Assembly: GCF_000600335.2 (NCBI RefSeq)
Contig: NZ_KK088593.1
Span: 98,408 to 162,407 of the forward strand
Reading direction: 5' to 3'
Length of the DNA stretch: 64,000 bases
From: Rubellimicrobium mesophilum DSM 19309
GTDB lineage: Bacteria > Pseudomonadota > Alphaproteobacteria > Rhodobacterales > Rhodobacteraceae
A program made the translations under genes and the position numbers. This document shows positions 53,276 to 63,101 of this stretch, one piece after another. The notes beneath the pieces were generated by a model. It was not told where the DNA came from. It was given only the letters and a program-made list of their open reading frames with translations, and ran no database searches. Each line of letters begins with the position of its first letter. Position 1 is the first letter of the stretch.

Positions 53276-54306
53276 TCGACGTGGCTGCGGGCGTAACGCG
53301 GTCCGAGCGAGGTCAGGACCTCGTAGCCGATGGTGCCGGCGGCCTGGGCAAGCTGGTCCACCGTCTGCTGCGGCCCGAGGAGGGTGAGGGCCTGCGGGTC
53401 CTCGGCAAGGTCGGTCACGTCGGCGATGATGAGGTCCATCGAGACGCGGCCCACGGCGGGGATGGGGGTGTCACCGTGCCAGAGGGTCAGCTTGTGGCTG
53501 GCGCTGCGGAGGATGCCGTCGGCGTAGCCGGCCGAGACGGTGGCGAGGCGCGAGGGGCGAGTGGCCTGCCAGGTGTTGCCGTAGCCGGCGACCTCGCCGG
53601 GCTGGAGGTCGCGGAACTGGATCACGGGGAGGTCGAGCCGCACAACGGGGCGGGCGTGCTCGAAGGGGAGGCCGCCGAAGAGGCCGACGCCGGGGCGCAC
53701 GAGGTCGAAGTGGTAGTCCGGCCCGAGGAGGATGCCACCCGTCGCGGCCAGCGACCGGGGCACGTTCAGCCCGTCCGTCATCTGCCGGAAGAGGTCGAGC
53801 TGGTAGGCGTTCATCGGGTGGTCGGCCTCGTCAGCGCAGGCGAGATGGCTCATCAGCAGGACGGGGGCTTGGGCCAGCGCGATCTCGGCGACGGCGGCCC
53901 ATTCGGACCACTCCATCCCGAGGCGGTTCATGCCGGTGTCGAGTTGGATGCCGAAGGGCTGGCCCGGCAGCGACTCGAGGTGCCGCATGAGTTGGTCCAC
54001 CGAGTTCAGCATGGGCGTCAGGCTGGCCTCGCCGATGGCGCGGGCGTCGCCGTCCATGTGGCCGGAGAGGACGTTGATCTGGGGACCGGGACCGAGGGCG
54101 CGGCGGAGGGCCTGACCCTCCTCGGCGTAGGCAACGAAGAACGTGCGGGCGCCGGCGTTGGCGAGGGCGCGCGCGACCGGGGCGATGCCCAGGCCGTAGG
54201 CGTCGGCCTTGACGACCGGGGCGGAGTCGACGCGGGCGAGCGCGGAGAGCGCCTGCCAGTTGGCGACGATGGCGGAAAGGTCGATGGAGAGACGTCCGGT
54301 GGCCAT
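53272..54306 (-). CDS. alr: Alanine racemase
   Basis: A 344-aa PLP enzyme supplying D-alanine for peptidoglycan. N-terminal barrel with the PLP Lys in [18 protein letters not shown] and [11 protein letters not shown] line the site. The C-terminal domain has the catalytic Tyr in [11 protein letters not shown] and [16 protein letters not shown]. Start at [13 protein letters not shown]; Mets four and 12 codons earlier are less likely. Heads the alr-mlaE-mlaF operon. Confidence 0.94.
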   Translation of the reverse strand: MATGRLSIDLSAIVANWQALSALARVDSAPVVKADAYGLGIAPVARALANAGARTFFVAYAEEGQALRRALGPGPQINVLSGHMDGDARAIGEASLTPMLNSVDQLMRHLESLPGQPFGIQLDTGMNRLGMEWSEWAAVAEIALAQAPVLLMSHLACADEADHPMNAYQLDLFRQMTDGLNVPRSLAATGGILLGPDYHFDLVRPGVGLFGGLPFEHARPVVRLDLPVIQFRDLQPGEVAGYGNTWQATRPSRLATVSAGYADGILRSASHKLTLWHGDTPIPAVGRVSMDLIIADVTDLAEDPQALTLLGPQQTVDQLAQAAGTIGYEVLTSLGPRYARSHVE

Positions 54307-54438
54307 GCGGGGCGTCATGGCAGGAGCGAAGCGGCGCGGCAAGAGGGGTGAGGCGCGCCCGGACGACCGTCCAGTGGACGGTTTTCAGCGCCGCACCCCC
54401 TTCCGCGAGGACGGGCAGTGCCGGGAGCCGCTTGGCGC

Positions 54439-54648
54439 TCAGTCCTTCACGTCCTCCGCGTCGGTGACGCCGTCCGAATCCTCGTGCCCTTCGCCGGCGT
54501 TCAGCGACACCGCGTCGCGCGCGAAGTGGGCCGCCGAGGCGCCCGTGCCGATGTCGGGGAGTCCCTTCATCGCCGTCTCGGACGGTACGTCGGCGTTGAC
54601 GACGTTGCGGCCCTTGGTGCGCGGGGGCGTGGTCGGGCGGTCGGTCAC
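54439..54648 (-). CDS. Small acidic hypothetical protein
   Basis: A 69-aa frame from a GTG with GGAG eight bases upstream. The N-terminus is basic and Pro/Thr-rich (TDRPTTPPRTKGRNVVNAD); the rest is acidic and disordered-looking (EGHEDSDGVTDAEDVKD). No signal peptide or membrane segment; family not recognised. It lies between dnaB and alr in the same direction. Confidence 0.42.
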   Translation of the reverse strand: MTDRPTTPPRTKGRNVVNADVPSETAMKGLPDIGTGASAAHFARDAVSLNAGEGHEDSDGVTDAEDVKD

Positions 54649-54740
54649 GGGCGCGGCTCCTGATGGGGGGTGCCGGGCACAACCATCGAGCGGCGCCGTC
54701 GTTCCGTCACGAGGATAGGGCCGTCGGAGCCGCGTCCGGC

Positions 54741-56231
<1,491 letters not shown>

Positions 56232-56637
56232 GGGACTCGGGCCTCGTGTTCGCTTTCTGTTTTTCTAGAACCTACGCGGGCCGCGTCACGGGCACAAACG
56301 ATGAATCCTGGGGATGGGGCTGTGGACAAGTCGGAGGGGTCTGTTGACAACAGGCGACACCGAGCCCGACGGCTTCGCTCGCCTAGCACCGATCAGTCGT
56401 CCAGGCCGATCCTGACCGCTGGACCGCTCGGGAAGCCAAGGGGAGCGGAGTCGACCGGACACCCGCTGGCGTAAGTTTAAGCCACGCGCCGTCGCCGGCT
56501 CGAGCTGCGCTTCGGGAGCGTCTGCCGACCGAGTCCGTTGGGCTGGACAGTTGGCGCCGGTCATGGAACCTGTCGCCGTCGCACGCCGGAGCCGGCCGGG
56601 GCGCAAGGCGCGGGAACAGCGCCGATTGGGAGCAGCA
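56232..56637. other. Gene-free stretch between dnaB and the glycosyltransferase gene
   Basis: Divergent promoter region. It holds two DnaA-box-like 9-mers (see next entry) and no coding frame with protein character. The glycosyltransferase frame is open through its last 90 bases, but that leader is Arg-rich and probably untranslated. Confidence 0.45.
56321..56350. promoter_or_regulatory. Two DnaA-box-like sites upstream of dnaB
   Basis: TGTGGACAA (56321-56329) differs by one base from TGTGGATAA, the complement of the consensus DnaA box, and TGTTGACAA (56342-56350) by two. They are 21 bases apart, two helical turns, in the same direction. They lie 90-120 bases before the dnaB start, so DnaA control of dnaB is possible. 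Confidence 0.35.
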
Positions 56638-57957
56638 ATGGGACTTATGCGGGACTACGTGCTCGAGCTCGGCGCCAGGGTTCTCTGGCCGAGGACGAGG
56701 ACCGTTCTGACCGAGAAGTACCTCTCCGATCTCGATGCGGGTGACCTTTCGCTCCAGCCCGGCGCCAGCGACCGGGCGATCCTGCTCGATGACGGGACCT
56801 TCACGGGCAAGGACCCCTTCTGCAGGACCGAGCGCTCCCCCTATGTCGTCCAGCTCGCGGACTGCACGCTCTATCCGGCGCACACGATCCGCCTCGCGAG
56901 CAGGGGGCCTGAGGCGTCGCGAGGCGGATCGCCGGGCCGAAAGGCGGCGGATCGCTTCGTCCGAAAGCCCGGCAACCTGATCGTCACGCGCGACGGCGGG
57001 ATCACCTGCGGGTCCCTCTCGCGCGATGGGACGCTGCCGCCCATCGTCCGGCCTGCTCCGGGGGCTGGGGCCTGGGAGGCGGACCTGCCCAAGGCGGTGG
57101 ACCAGATCGACGAGCCGGTCGTGTTCATCGACCTCATCTGCGGCCAGTTCGGCCATGCCCTCGTGGATACGCCGTCCCGGCTGTGGTACCGGCTGGAGCC
57201 ATCCCTCGAGCTGCTCCGCGGACTGCCGGTGGTCGGGTTCGGAACCCACGGGATCGGTCTCCACCTGGGGCGGCGGAAGCCGTCGGGTTGGCCGAGCTAT
57301 CTGCGGCTCGTCCTCGCCGCCTTGGGAGTCGAGCCGGAGAAGGTCAGGGTCGTGACGGCGCCCACAAGGTGCCGGTCGGTATTCATTCCCAAGCGGCTCT
57401 CCCCCTACTGGGGGAAGTATGGCTATTCCCATCGCTATCTCGACGCCATGCAGGCGGCCGGGGATGCCCTTGCCAGGAGCAGCGAGGCGCGAACGACGCC
57501 GCGGCGCGTCTATCTCAGCCGGTCCAAGCTGGACAGGGCCTCCCGCAGGCTGATGGACGGCCAGGAGCTGCAGATCGAGGAAATCTTCCGCCAGCACGGC
57601 TTCGAGATCGTCCACCCCCAGATGCTGAGCCTGCCGGAGCAGATCCGGACGGTCCGCGACGCAGACCACGTCGCCGGGTGCGTGGGGTCGCAGATGCATC
57701 TGCTGGCGTTCGCCCGCTGCGAGGGCAAGCGCGTGCTGCGGATCGCCCCGAGCTTCTTCGACACGCCGATCGACCGGATCATGGTGGAGAGTGGCGGGGG
57801 GGAATACTCCGAGTTCGTGGTGGAGAGGGATGCGAAGGCCGGAACCAAGCCCAGCGAGACGCCATGGCGACTGACGGAGGAGGACCTGACGCGGCTGCGG
57901 CGCCAGGTGGGAGGCTGGGTGGACGGAGCGACGGGTCCGGCCATGGGGCCCGACTGA
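56638..57957 (+). CDS. Glycosyltransferase family 61 (DUF563) protein
   Basis: A 439-aa protein of the GT61/DUF563 family, which includes eukaryotic xylosyl- and EOGT-type transferases and bacterial capsule enzymes. Features: VFIDLICGQFGHALVDTPSRLWY, TPRRVYLSRSKLDRASRRL, QIEEIFRQHGFEIVHPQMLSLPEQIRTVRDADHVAGCVGSQMHLLAFA (in the C-terminal catalytic half). There is no signal peptide or membrane helix. The ATG at 56638 has a gggagcag site. It is a solitary gene, with no cluster of sugar genes around it; convergent with pyrE by 16 bases. Confidence 0.86.
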   Translation: MGLMRDYVLELGARVLWPRTRTVLTEKYLSDLDAGDLSLQPGASDRAILLDDGTFTGKDPFCRTERSPYVVQLADCTLYPAHTIRLASRGPEASRGGSPGRKAADRFVRKPGNLIVTRDGGITCGSLSRDGTLPPIVRPAPGAGAWEADLPKAVDQIDEPVVFIDLICGQFGHALVDTPSRLWYRLEPSLELLRGLPVVGFGTHGIGLHLGRRKPSGWPSYLRLVLAALGVEPEKVRVVTAPTRCRSVFIPKRLSPYWGKYGYSHRYLDAMQAAGDALARSSEARTTPRRVYLSRSKLDRASRRLMDGQELQIEEIFRQHGFEIVHPQMLSLPEQIRTVRDADHVAGCVGSQMHLLAFARCEGKRVLRIAPSFFDTPIDRIMVESGGGEYSEFVVERDAKAGTKPSETPWRLTEEDLTRLRRQVGGWVDGATGPAMGPD

Positions 57958-57973
57958 GGCGCCCTGGGGAAGG

Positions 57974-58642
57974 TCAGGCGGGGACCCAGCCCTCCGGGTC
58001 GCGGAGGTAGGCCTCGACGGCCGACAGCGTCTCGACGTCGAAGGCGGACCGGCGGCGGGCCTCGGCGAGGACGTCCCACCAGGTGCAGAGGGAATGGAGC
58101 GTCACGCCTTCGGCCGCAAGGCGCGAGTGCATCTCGGGGAAGATGCCGTAGGCAAAGATGACGGCGGTGTGCGCGCAGGTGGCTCCGGTGTCGCGGATCG
58201 CCTGGACGAAGGAGAGCTTGCTGCCGCCGTCGGTGGCGAGGTCCTCGACGAGGAGGACGCGGCTCCCCTCGGTCATGACGCCCTCGATCCGCGCATTGCG
58301 GCCGTAGCCCTTGGGCTTCTTGCGGACATAGGTCATGGGGAGCGCGAGGCGGTCCGCGACGAGGGCGGCGAAGGGGATGCCCGCCGTCTCGCCCCCGGCG
58401 ATGTTGTCGAAGGCCTCGAGCCCGGCTTCGCGCATCACCGTCACGCAGAGGAAGTCCATCAGCGCCGCGCGGATGCGGGGGAAGGAGATCAGGCGGCGGC
58501 AGTCGATGTAGGTCGGCGCCTTGCGGCCCGAGGCATGCGTGAAGGGCTCGCGCGAGTTGAAGTGGACGGCCTGCACCTCCAGGAGCATCGAGGCGGAGAG
58601 ACGGGCGATCTCCTCCTTGGCGGGGAAGCTGGTCGGGATCAT
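57974..58642 (-). CDS. pyrE: Orotate phosphoribosyltransferase
   Basis: A 222-aa pyrimidine-synthesis enzyme making orotidine monophosphate from orotate and [62 protein letters not shown], and the PRPP loop [14 protein letters not shown] (Asp pair present). The start [11 protein letters not shown] is preferred over longer frames with Arg-rich leaders. pyrC lies upstream in the same direction, 161 bases away, suggesting one transcript. Confidence 0.95.
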   Translation of the reverse strand: MIPTSFPAKEEIARLSASMLLEVQAVHFNSREPFTHASGRKAPTYIDCRRLISFPRIRAALMDFLCVTVMREAGLEAFDNIAGGETAGIPFAALVADRLALPMTYVRKKPKGYGRNARIEGVMTEGSRVLLVEDLATDGGSKLSFVQAIRDTGATCAHTAVIFAYGIFPEMHSRLAAEGVTLHSLCTWWDVLAEARRRSAFDVETLSAVEAYLRDPEGWVPA

Positions 58643-58803
58643 GGCGGCTCCTTCGACGGGTTGCCGGGACATAACGGGGCGAGGGCGCGCGCGGAAGGCC
58701 CTGGCGGCTCGATAGGGTGCCGGGACGTCGCGGCCGAGCGACGGGGGCACCGGATCCGGCAGCCCGCCGCCTCGGGACGGGCAAGGCCGCCTGGTGCGCC
58801 GCT

Positions 58804-59910
58804 CTAGGCCGTGTCGGATGGGCGCTCGGCGGAAGGTGACGCCCCACCGGCGGACTGTCCGGCTTCCACATGCCAGTGGAGCGGGAAGCCGGGGTCGAAG
58901 ACCGTCACGGTTCCCTCGCCGGTGTCGATGCTCGCGGGCGGAGCCCAGGGGTCGCCCTTGGCGAGGGTGATCCGCTCCTCGTTCGCGGGAAGGCCGTAGA
59001 AGGCGGGGCCATTGAGCGAGGCGAAGGATTCAAGGCGGTCGAGTGCCTCGGCGGCCTCGAAGACCTCGGCCAGGATGGGGAGGGTCACGGGGGCGGTGAA
59101 GCAGCCGGCGCAGCCGCAGGGCTGGAGCTTGGCCGTGTCGAGGTGGGGTGCCGAGTCGGTGCCGAGGAAGAACCGCTCATCGCCGGAGATGGCGGCTTGG
59201 ACGAGGGCGATGCGGTGCGTCTCGCGCTTGGCGACGGGCAGGCAGTAGTAGTGCGGCCGGATGCCGCCAGCGAGGATCGCGTTGCGGTTGATGACGAGGT
59301 GGTGGGCGGTGATCGTGGCGCCGACGCCGCGAGGGTGGTCGCGCACGAAGTCCACGCCGTGCTGGGTGGTCACGTGCTCCAGCACGATGCGAAGGTCGGG
59401 GATGCGGCGGCGGAGCGGCTTGAGGACGCGGTCGATGAAGACGGCCTCGCGGTCGAAGATGTCGACCTCCGGGTCGGTGACCTCGCCATGGATGCAGAGC
59501 GGCATCCCGATCTCGGCCATGCGTTCGAGGACGGGGCGGACCCTCTCCAGATCGCGGACGCCGGACTGGGAGTTGGTGGTGGCGCCGGCCGGGTAGAGCT
59601 TTACGGCCAGGGCGGTGCCGTCGAGGAAGGCATGGGCCACGTCGTCGGGGTCGGTCGACTCGGTGAGGTAGAGCGTCATCAGCGGCTGGAAGCGCCCCCC
59701 GTCCGGCAGGGCCGCGAGGATGCGGTCACGGTAGGCGGCCGCCTGCGCCCCGGTGACGACGGGGGGCACGAGGTTGGGCATGACGATGGCGCGGGCGAAG
59801 TCGCGCGCGGTGTGCGGCAGGACGGCCTGCAGCATGGCGCCGTCGCGCAGGTGCAGGTGCCAGTCGTCGGGACGGCGCAGGATGAGGCGGGTCGTGGCGC
59901 GGTAGGGCAT
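58804..59910 (-). CDS. pyrC: Dihydroorotase
   Basis: A 368-aa zinc amidohydrolase of the E. coli type (class II), closing carbamoyl-aspartate to dihydroorotate. The metal motif is [17 protein letters not shown], with [16 protein letters not shown] carrying the bridging Lys. [28 protein letters not shown], and FLGTDSAPH supply further ligands. About 20 extra C-terminal residues ([15 protein letters not shown]) are not family-typical. Upstream of pyrE. Confidence 0.95.
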   Translation of the reverse strand: MPYRATTRLILRRPDDWHLHLRDGAMLQAVLPHTARDFARAIVMPNLVPPVVTGAQAAAYRDRILAALPDGGRFQPLMTLYLTESTDPDDVAHAFLDGTALAVKLYPAGATTNSQSGVRDLERVRPVLERMAEIGMPLCIHGEVTDPEVDIFDREAVFIDRVLKPLRRRIPDLRIVLEHVTTQHGVDFVRDHPRGVGATITAHHLVINRNAILAGGIRPHYYCLPVAKRETHRIALVQAAISGDERFFLGTDSAPHLDTAKLQPCGCAGCFTAPVTLPILAEVFEAAEALDRLESFASLNGPAFYGLPANEERITLAKGDPWAPPASIDTGEGTVTVFDPGFPLHWHVEAGQSAGGASPSAERPSDTA

Positions 59911-59967
59911 GGGCCCGGTGCTAGCGCGTTCGGAGCCCCGGGACCAGTGGGCGTGCGGGCGCGAGGG

Positions 59968-60906
59968 TCATCCGGCCGCGCGACGCGCCGGGGCGCCGCC
60001 CAGTTCCGCAAGCTTGCGGGCGTAGAGGGGGCGATCGACGGTCCCGAGGCCGAAGCGGCAGAGACGGAGCGCAAGGTCGTCGCGTCCCATGGTTTCGAGC
60101 CGCTTCAGGAGGTTCCTGAGGTAGGGCCCGTGGCGCCGCCTCCCGCGCCAGAGCCGGGCGAAGCCGCGGGCGTCGAGGCTGCCGTCCATCGCGAGGTCGA
60201 GCAGGCGGGGCGTGGCGTGGATGCCCTCCAGCATCGCGTCGACGCGCATGCCGGTCATGCGGCATCGCAGGAGCGTGACGTTCGGGCGATGGAAGAGGGC
60301 GGCGTGCATGGCGTCCGGGACGTGGAGGGGATCGTGCACGACCCAGACCTGCCGCGCCGCGTCGATCATGCCGGGAGCGAAGCCGTAGCGCGAGCTCCAG
60401 TCCAGTCGGCGCTGGCCGAGATGGCGGCGATCCCAGCCCGCGATGGCGGGGTCGAGCGTGGCATAGGGGCGCATGGCCATGACGCGCGCGCCGGGCGCGG
60501 CGACCGAGTAGGCAGCGGCGGCATAGCCCCCGGGCCCGGCGCCGGTGAAGAGGACGGCGCGGAAATCCTCGAAGAAGCCGTCGTCGGTGAGGCGGTCGAA
60601 GTGGCGCCAGACGGCGGGGTCGCGGTACCAGGTCTCCCCCCGGGACAGGACGGTGAGCACGGACCAGTTGTTGCGCGTCACCTGGTCCAGCGCGCGGGGC
60701 AAGCCGTTCGGGGCCCGGCGCGAGCCGGAGACGGTGTCGAAGCTGACCAGCAGGGATGGGCCGGATTCCACGAAGAGGGAAAGGTGGCGCTCTCCCAGAC
60801 GCTCGAAGAAGCCGTGGTCGTCGCCCAGGGCGTCGAGGCGCGCGACCCATTCGCCCTCGGGCAGGTAGCCGAGGTCGAGGTCGAGGTCGGGCGTGCTGGT
60901 CGGCAT
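59968..60906 (-). CDS. Alpha/beta-hydrolase-like protein
   Basis: A 312-aa protein. After an acidic start (MPTSTPDLDLDLGYLPEGEW) it has the strand LLVSFDTVSGSR, then VLFTGAGPGGYAAAAYSVAAPG in the nucleophile-elbow position. It lacks the Ser (AGPGG rather than GxSxG). VMAMRPYATLDPAIAGWDRRH and WVVHDPLHVPDA follow, with a basic C-terminal helical part. Related proteins in Rhodobacterales carry doubtful names. It shares element order with the 10725-11525 protein. Start is the Met at 60906; 49 upstream in-frame codons cross an AT-rich promoter-like stretch. Confidence 0.62.
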   Translation of the reverse strand: MPTSTPDLDLDLGYLPEGEWVARLDALGDDHGFFERLGERHLSLFVESGPSLLVSFDTVSGSRRAPNGLPRALDQVTRNNWSVLTVLSRGETWYRDPAVWRHFDRLTDDGFFEDFRAVLFTGAGPGGYAAAAYSVAAPGARVMAMRPYATLDPAIAGWDRRHLGQRRLDWSSRYGFAPGMIDAARQVWVVHDPLHVPDAMHAALFHRPNVTLLRCRMTGMRVDAMLEGIHATPRLLDLAMDGSLDARGFARLWRGRRRHGPYLRNLLKRLETMGRDDLALRLCRFGLGTVDRPLYARKLAELGGAPARRAAG

Positions 60907-60995
60907 GAAGGGACCTTGGCGATTCTGGGCTACCGTACATTCGCACGGCTTTGCGGCCAAAACAGCCGGATCGTTAGACAACCGTTTGTTTTCTT

Positions 60996-61012
60996 GGCGC
61001 TTTATTAGCGCC
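60996..61012. terminator. Hairpin between gcdH and the hydrolase-like gene
   Basis: GGCGC, seven bases, GCGCC, about ten bases beyond the gcdH stop. On the minus strand it is followed by A-rich rather than T-rich sequence, so it is at best a weak terminator. It sits in an AT-rich patch (60925-61025) that may hold the promoter of the downstream minus-strand gene. Confidence 0.3.
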
Positions 61013-61021
61013 GAAGTGATA

Positions 61022-62251
61022 TCATTGGAAGGCTTGCAGGCCGGTTTGTGCACGCCCGAGGATCAATGCGTGAACATCATGGGTCCCCTCGTAGGTGTTG
61101 ACCGTCTCGAGGTTGATCATGTGCCGCATGACGGGGAAGGCATCGGAGATGCCGTTGCCGCCCAGCATGTCGCGGGAGGCGCGGGCTACGTCGAGCGCCT
61201 TGCCGCAGTTGTTGCGCTTCATCAGCGAGATGGCCTCGGGCGAGGCGGTGCCGGCTTCCATCATGCGCCCCAAGGCGAGCGCACCTTGAAGGCCGAGGGC
61301 GATCTCGGTCTGCATGTCGGCCAGCTTCCTCTGGAAGAGCTGGTTGGCGGCGAGCGGCTTGCCGAACTGCTTGCGGTCGAGACCGTACTGGCGGGCGGTG
61401 TGCCAGCAGGCCTCGGCCGCGCCCATCACGCCCCAGGAAATGCCGAAGCGCGCGCGGTTGAGGCAGCCGAAGGGGCCCTTGAGGCCTTCCACGCCGGGGA
61501 GGAGCGCGTCCTCCGGAACCTCCACGTCCTCCATGACGATCTGGCCCGTGACGGAGGCGCGCAGCGAGAGCTTGCCGCCGATCTTGGGCGCGGAAAGGCC
61601 GTTTGCGCCCTTGTCGAGGACGAAGCCCCTGATCTTGCCGCCGTGCGCCTCGGACTTGGCCCAGACGACGAAGACGTCGGCGAGGGGAGCGTTGCTGATC
61701 CAGGTCTTGGTGCCGTTGAGGAGGTAGCCGCCGGCGGTCCTCCGTGCGGTGGTGCGCATCCCGCCGGGGTCGGAGCCGGCGTCGGGCTCGGTCAGGCCGA
61801 AGCAGCCGATGAGCTCGCCCGAGGCGAGGCCGGGGAGGTAGCGGGCGCGGTGGGCGTCCGAGCCGTAGGCGTGGATCGGATACATCACCAGCGACGACTG
61901 CACCGACATCATGGAACGGTAGCCAGAGTCCACCCGCTCCACCTCGCGGGCGACAAGGCCGTAGGAGACATATCCCGCGCCGAGGCCGCCGTGCTCCTCG
62001 GGGATGGTGACGCCGAGGAGGCCGGCCTCGCCCATCTCGCGGAAGATCGAGGGGTCGGCGGTCTCCTCGTGGTAGGCCTCGCGGACGCGGGGGGCAAGAC
62101 GCGATTCGGCGAACTGCCGCGCGGCGTCCCGGAGCATCCGCTCGTCCTCGGTGAGCTGGTCCTCGAGGCGGAGCGGGTCGGCCCAGTCGAAGGCGGAGAG
62201 GCCGGGGCCGTGGCCGGTTGAATCGGCGGTGATCCGGGTGGCCTCGTTCAT
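61022..62251 (-). CDS. gcdH: Glutaryl-CoA dehydrogenase (acyl-CoA dehydrogenase family)
   Basis: A 409-aa FAD enzyme converting glutaryl-CoA to crotonyl-CoA in lysine/tryptophan breakdown. [29 protein letters not shown] is a GCDH-type start. [16 protein letters not shown] and [20 protein letters not shown] bind flavin and substrate. The C-terminal [27 protein letters not shown] contains the catalytic Glu in the GCDH context. Start [11 protein letters not shown]. It is divergent from a small secreted gene. Confidence 0.93.
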   Translation of the reverse strand: MNEATRITADSTGHGPGLSAFDWADPLRLEDQLTEDERMLRDAARQFAESRLAPRVREAYHEETADPSIFREMGEAGLLGVTIPEEHGGLGAGYVSYGLVAREVERVDSGYRSMMSVQSSLVMYPIHAYGSDAHRARYLPGLASGELIGCFGLTEPDAGSDPGGMRTTARRTAGGYLLNGTKTWISNAPLADVFVVWAKSEAHGGKIRGFVLDKGANGLSAPKIGGKLSLRASVTGQIVMEDVEVPEDALLPGVEGLKGPFGCLNRARFGISWGVMGAAEACWHTARQYGLDRKQFGKPLAANQLFQRKLADMQTEIALGLQGALALGRMMEAGTASPEAISLMKRNNCGKALDVARASRDMLGGNGISDAFPVMRHMINLETVNTYEGTHDVHALILGRAQTGLQAFQ

Positions 62252-62362
62252 GGTCGTCCTCCTTCGTGCGGCGCAGCAAGCGTAGGGCCTCGCGACGGTC
62301 GCCGCAATGGCGCGGGAGCGCCGCAAAATGGTCGGGTTTTCCTGACCAACATCACGAAATCG

Positions 62363-62390
62363 TTGACAGAAGGGGGGGTCGTGGAAAATG
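62363..62390 (+). promoter_or_regulatory. Possible promoter of the secreted protein gene at 62446
   Basis: A perfect TTGACA at 62363-62368 with a weak -10-like GAAAAT 15-16 bases later. An imperfect inverted repeat GGTCGGG-TTTT-CCTGACC (62328-62345) lies just upstream and could be an operator shared with gcdH. Weak. Confidence 0.3.
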
Positions 62391-62445
62391 GATCGAGTGA
62401 CCGACGACGGGAAGGAACGTCACGGCATTTCAAGGAGGCATTGAC

Positions 62446-62895
62446 ATGATGAAGCAATTTCTCGCTGCGGCCGCGATTGTCACGGGGATGGCCGCCCCCG
62501 CGCTCGCCTGCCCCGACTGGCAGGCCAACCCGTCCTTCGGGCAGATCGATCTCTACGCCGGCTTCATGCCCGACCCTTACGTGCGCAACATCACGGCGGG
62601 CGGGCGCTACGACCTGGCCGGCTGCTTCGGCAGCAACGGCTGGGGTGGCTCGGTCGCCTCGAAGCCGGACTTCGACCTCTACTGGTCGGGTTCCTCGGCG
62701 CAGATGACCATCGCCGTGAACTCGGGCTCCGACGTGGTGCTGTTGATCAACGCCCCGGACGGGCAGTGGTACTTCAGCGACGATCCGGCGGCGATCACCT
62801 TCTCGAACCCGCAGCAGGGCCTCTACGACATCTGGATCGGTGCCTACGGTGGCGGACGCGGCCTTCCGGGCCAGCTCGTCATCACGGAGCGCTGA
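62446..62895 (+). CDS. Small secreted protein (Rhodobacterales 'peptidase S1'-named family)
   Basis: A 149-aa protein with signal peptide (MKQFLAAAAIVTGMAAPALA), mature from CPDW. Repeating beta pattern: RYDLAGCFGSNGWGGSVASKPDFDLYWSG, VNSGSDVVLLINAPDGQWYFSDD, GLYDIWIGAYGG. Relatives are often named peptidase S1, but no catalytic triad is present here; the fold resembles a pre-peptidase C-terminal-like beta domain. aaggagg lies seven bases before the ATG at 62446. A strong terminator follows. Confidence 0.75.
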   Translation: MMKQFLAAAAIVTGMAAPALACPDWQANPSFGQIDLYAGFMPDPYVRNITAGGRYDLAGCFGSNGWGGSVASKPDFDLYWSGSSAQMTIAVNSGSDVVLLINAPDGQWYFSDDPAAITFSNPQQGLYDIWIGAYGGGRGLPGQLVITER

Positions 62896-62925
62896 GCCGG
62901 GCCCCTGGTGGGGCCGACCTTTGGG

Positions 62926-62958
62926 GGCGCGGGTCTATGGGCCCGCGCCTTTGCTTTT
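62926..62958 (+). terminator. Rho-independent terminator after the secreted protein gene
   Basis: GGCGCGGG, eight bases, CCCGCGCC, then TTTGCTTTT. A second small stem (GGCCCC-TGGT-GGGGCC) lies just before it, near 62910-62925. Confidence 0.8.
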
Positions 62959-63101
62959 CGGGCTCCGCGCCTTCTGGTTATGGGCTTTGGTCCGGTTGTT
63001 ATTGCCTAGCGCCGCCCTGGAAACCATGTCCCGGGCCATGCGTTGAAGCGGACCTGCGCCTGGCCCCGGTCGGGTGGCGTCCGCACCGGAGGAACGAATC
63101 C

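Noticed and set aside
54366..54384. GGACGG/CCGTCC hairpin followed by TTTT, read as a plus-strand terminator
   Set aside because: No plus-strand gene ends nearby; in the direction of the local genes the T-run is on the wrong side. It is listed only as part of a shared repeat.
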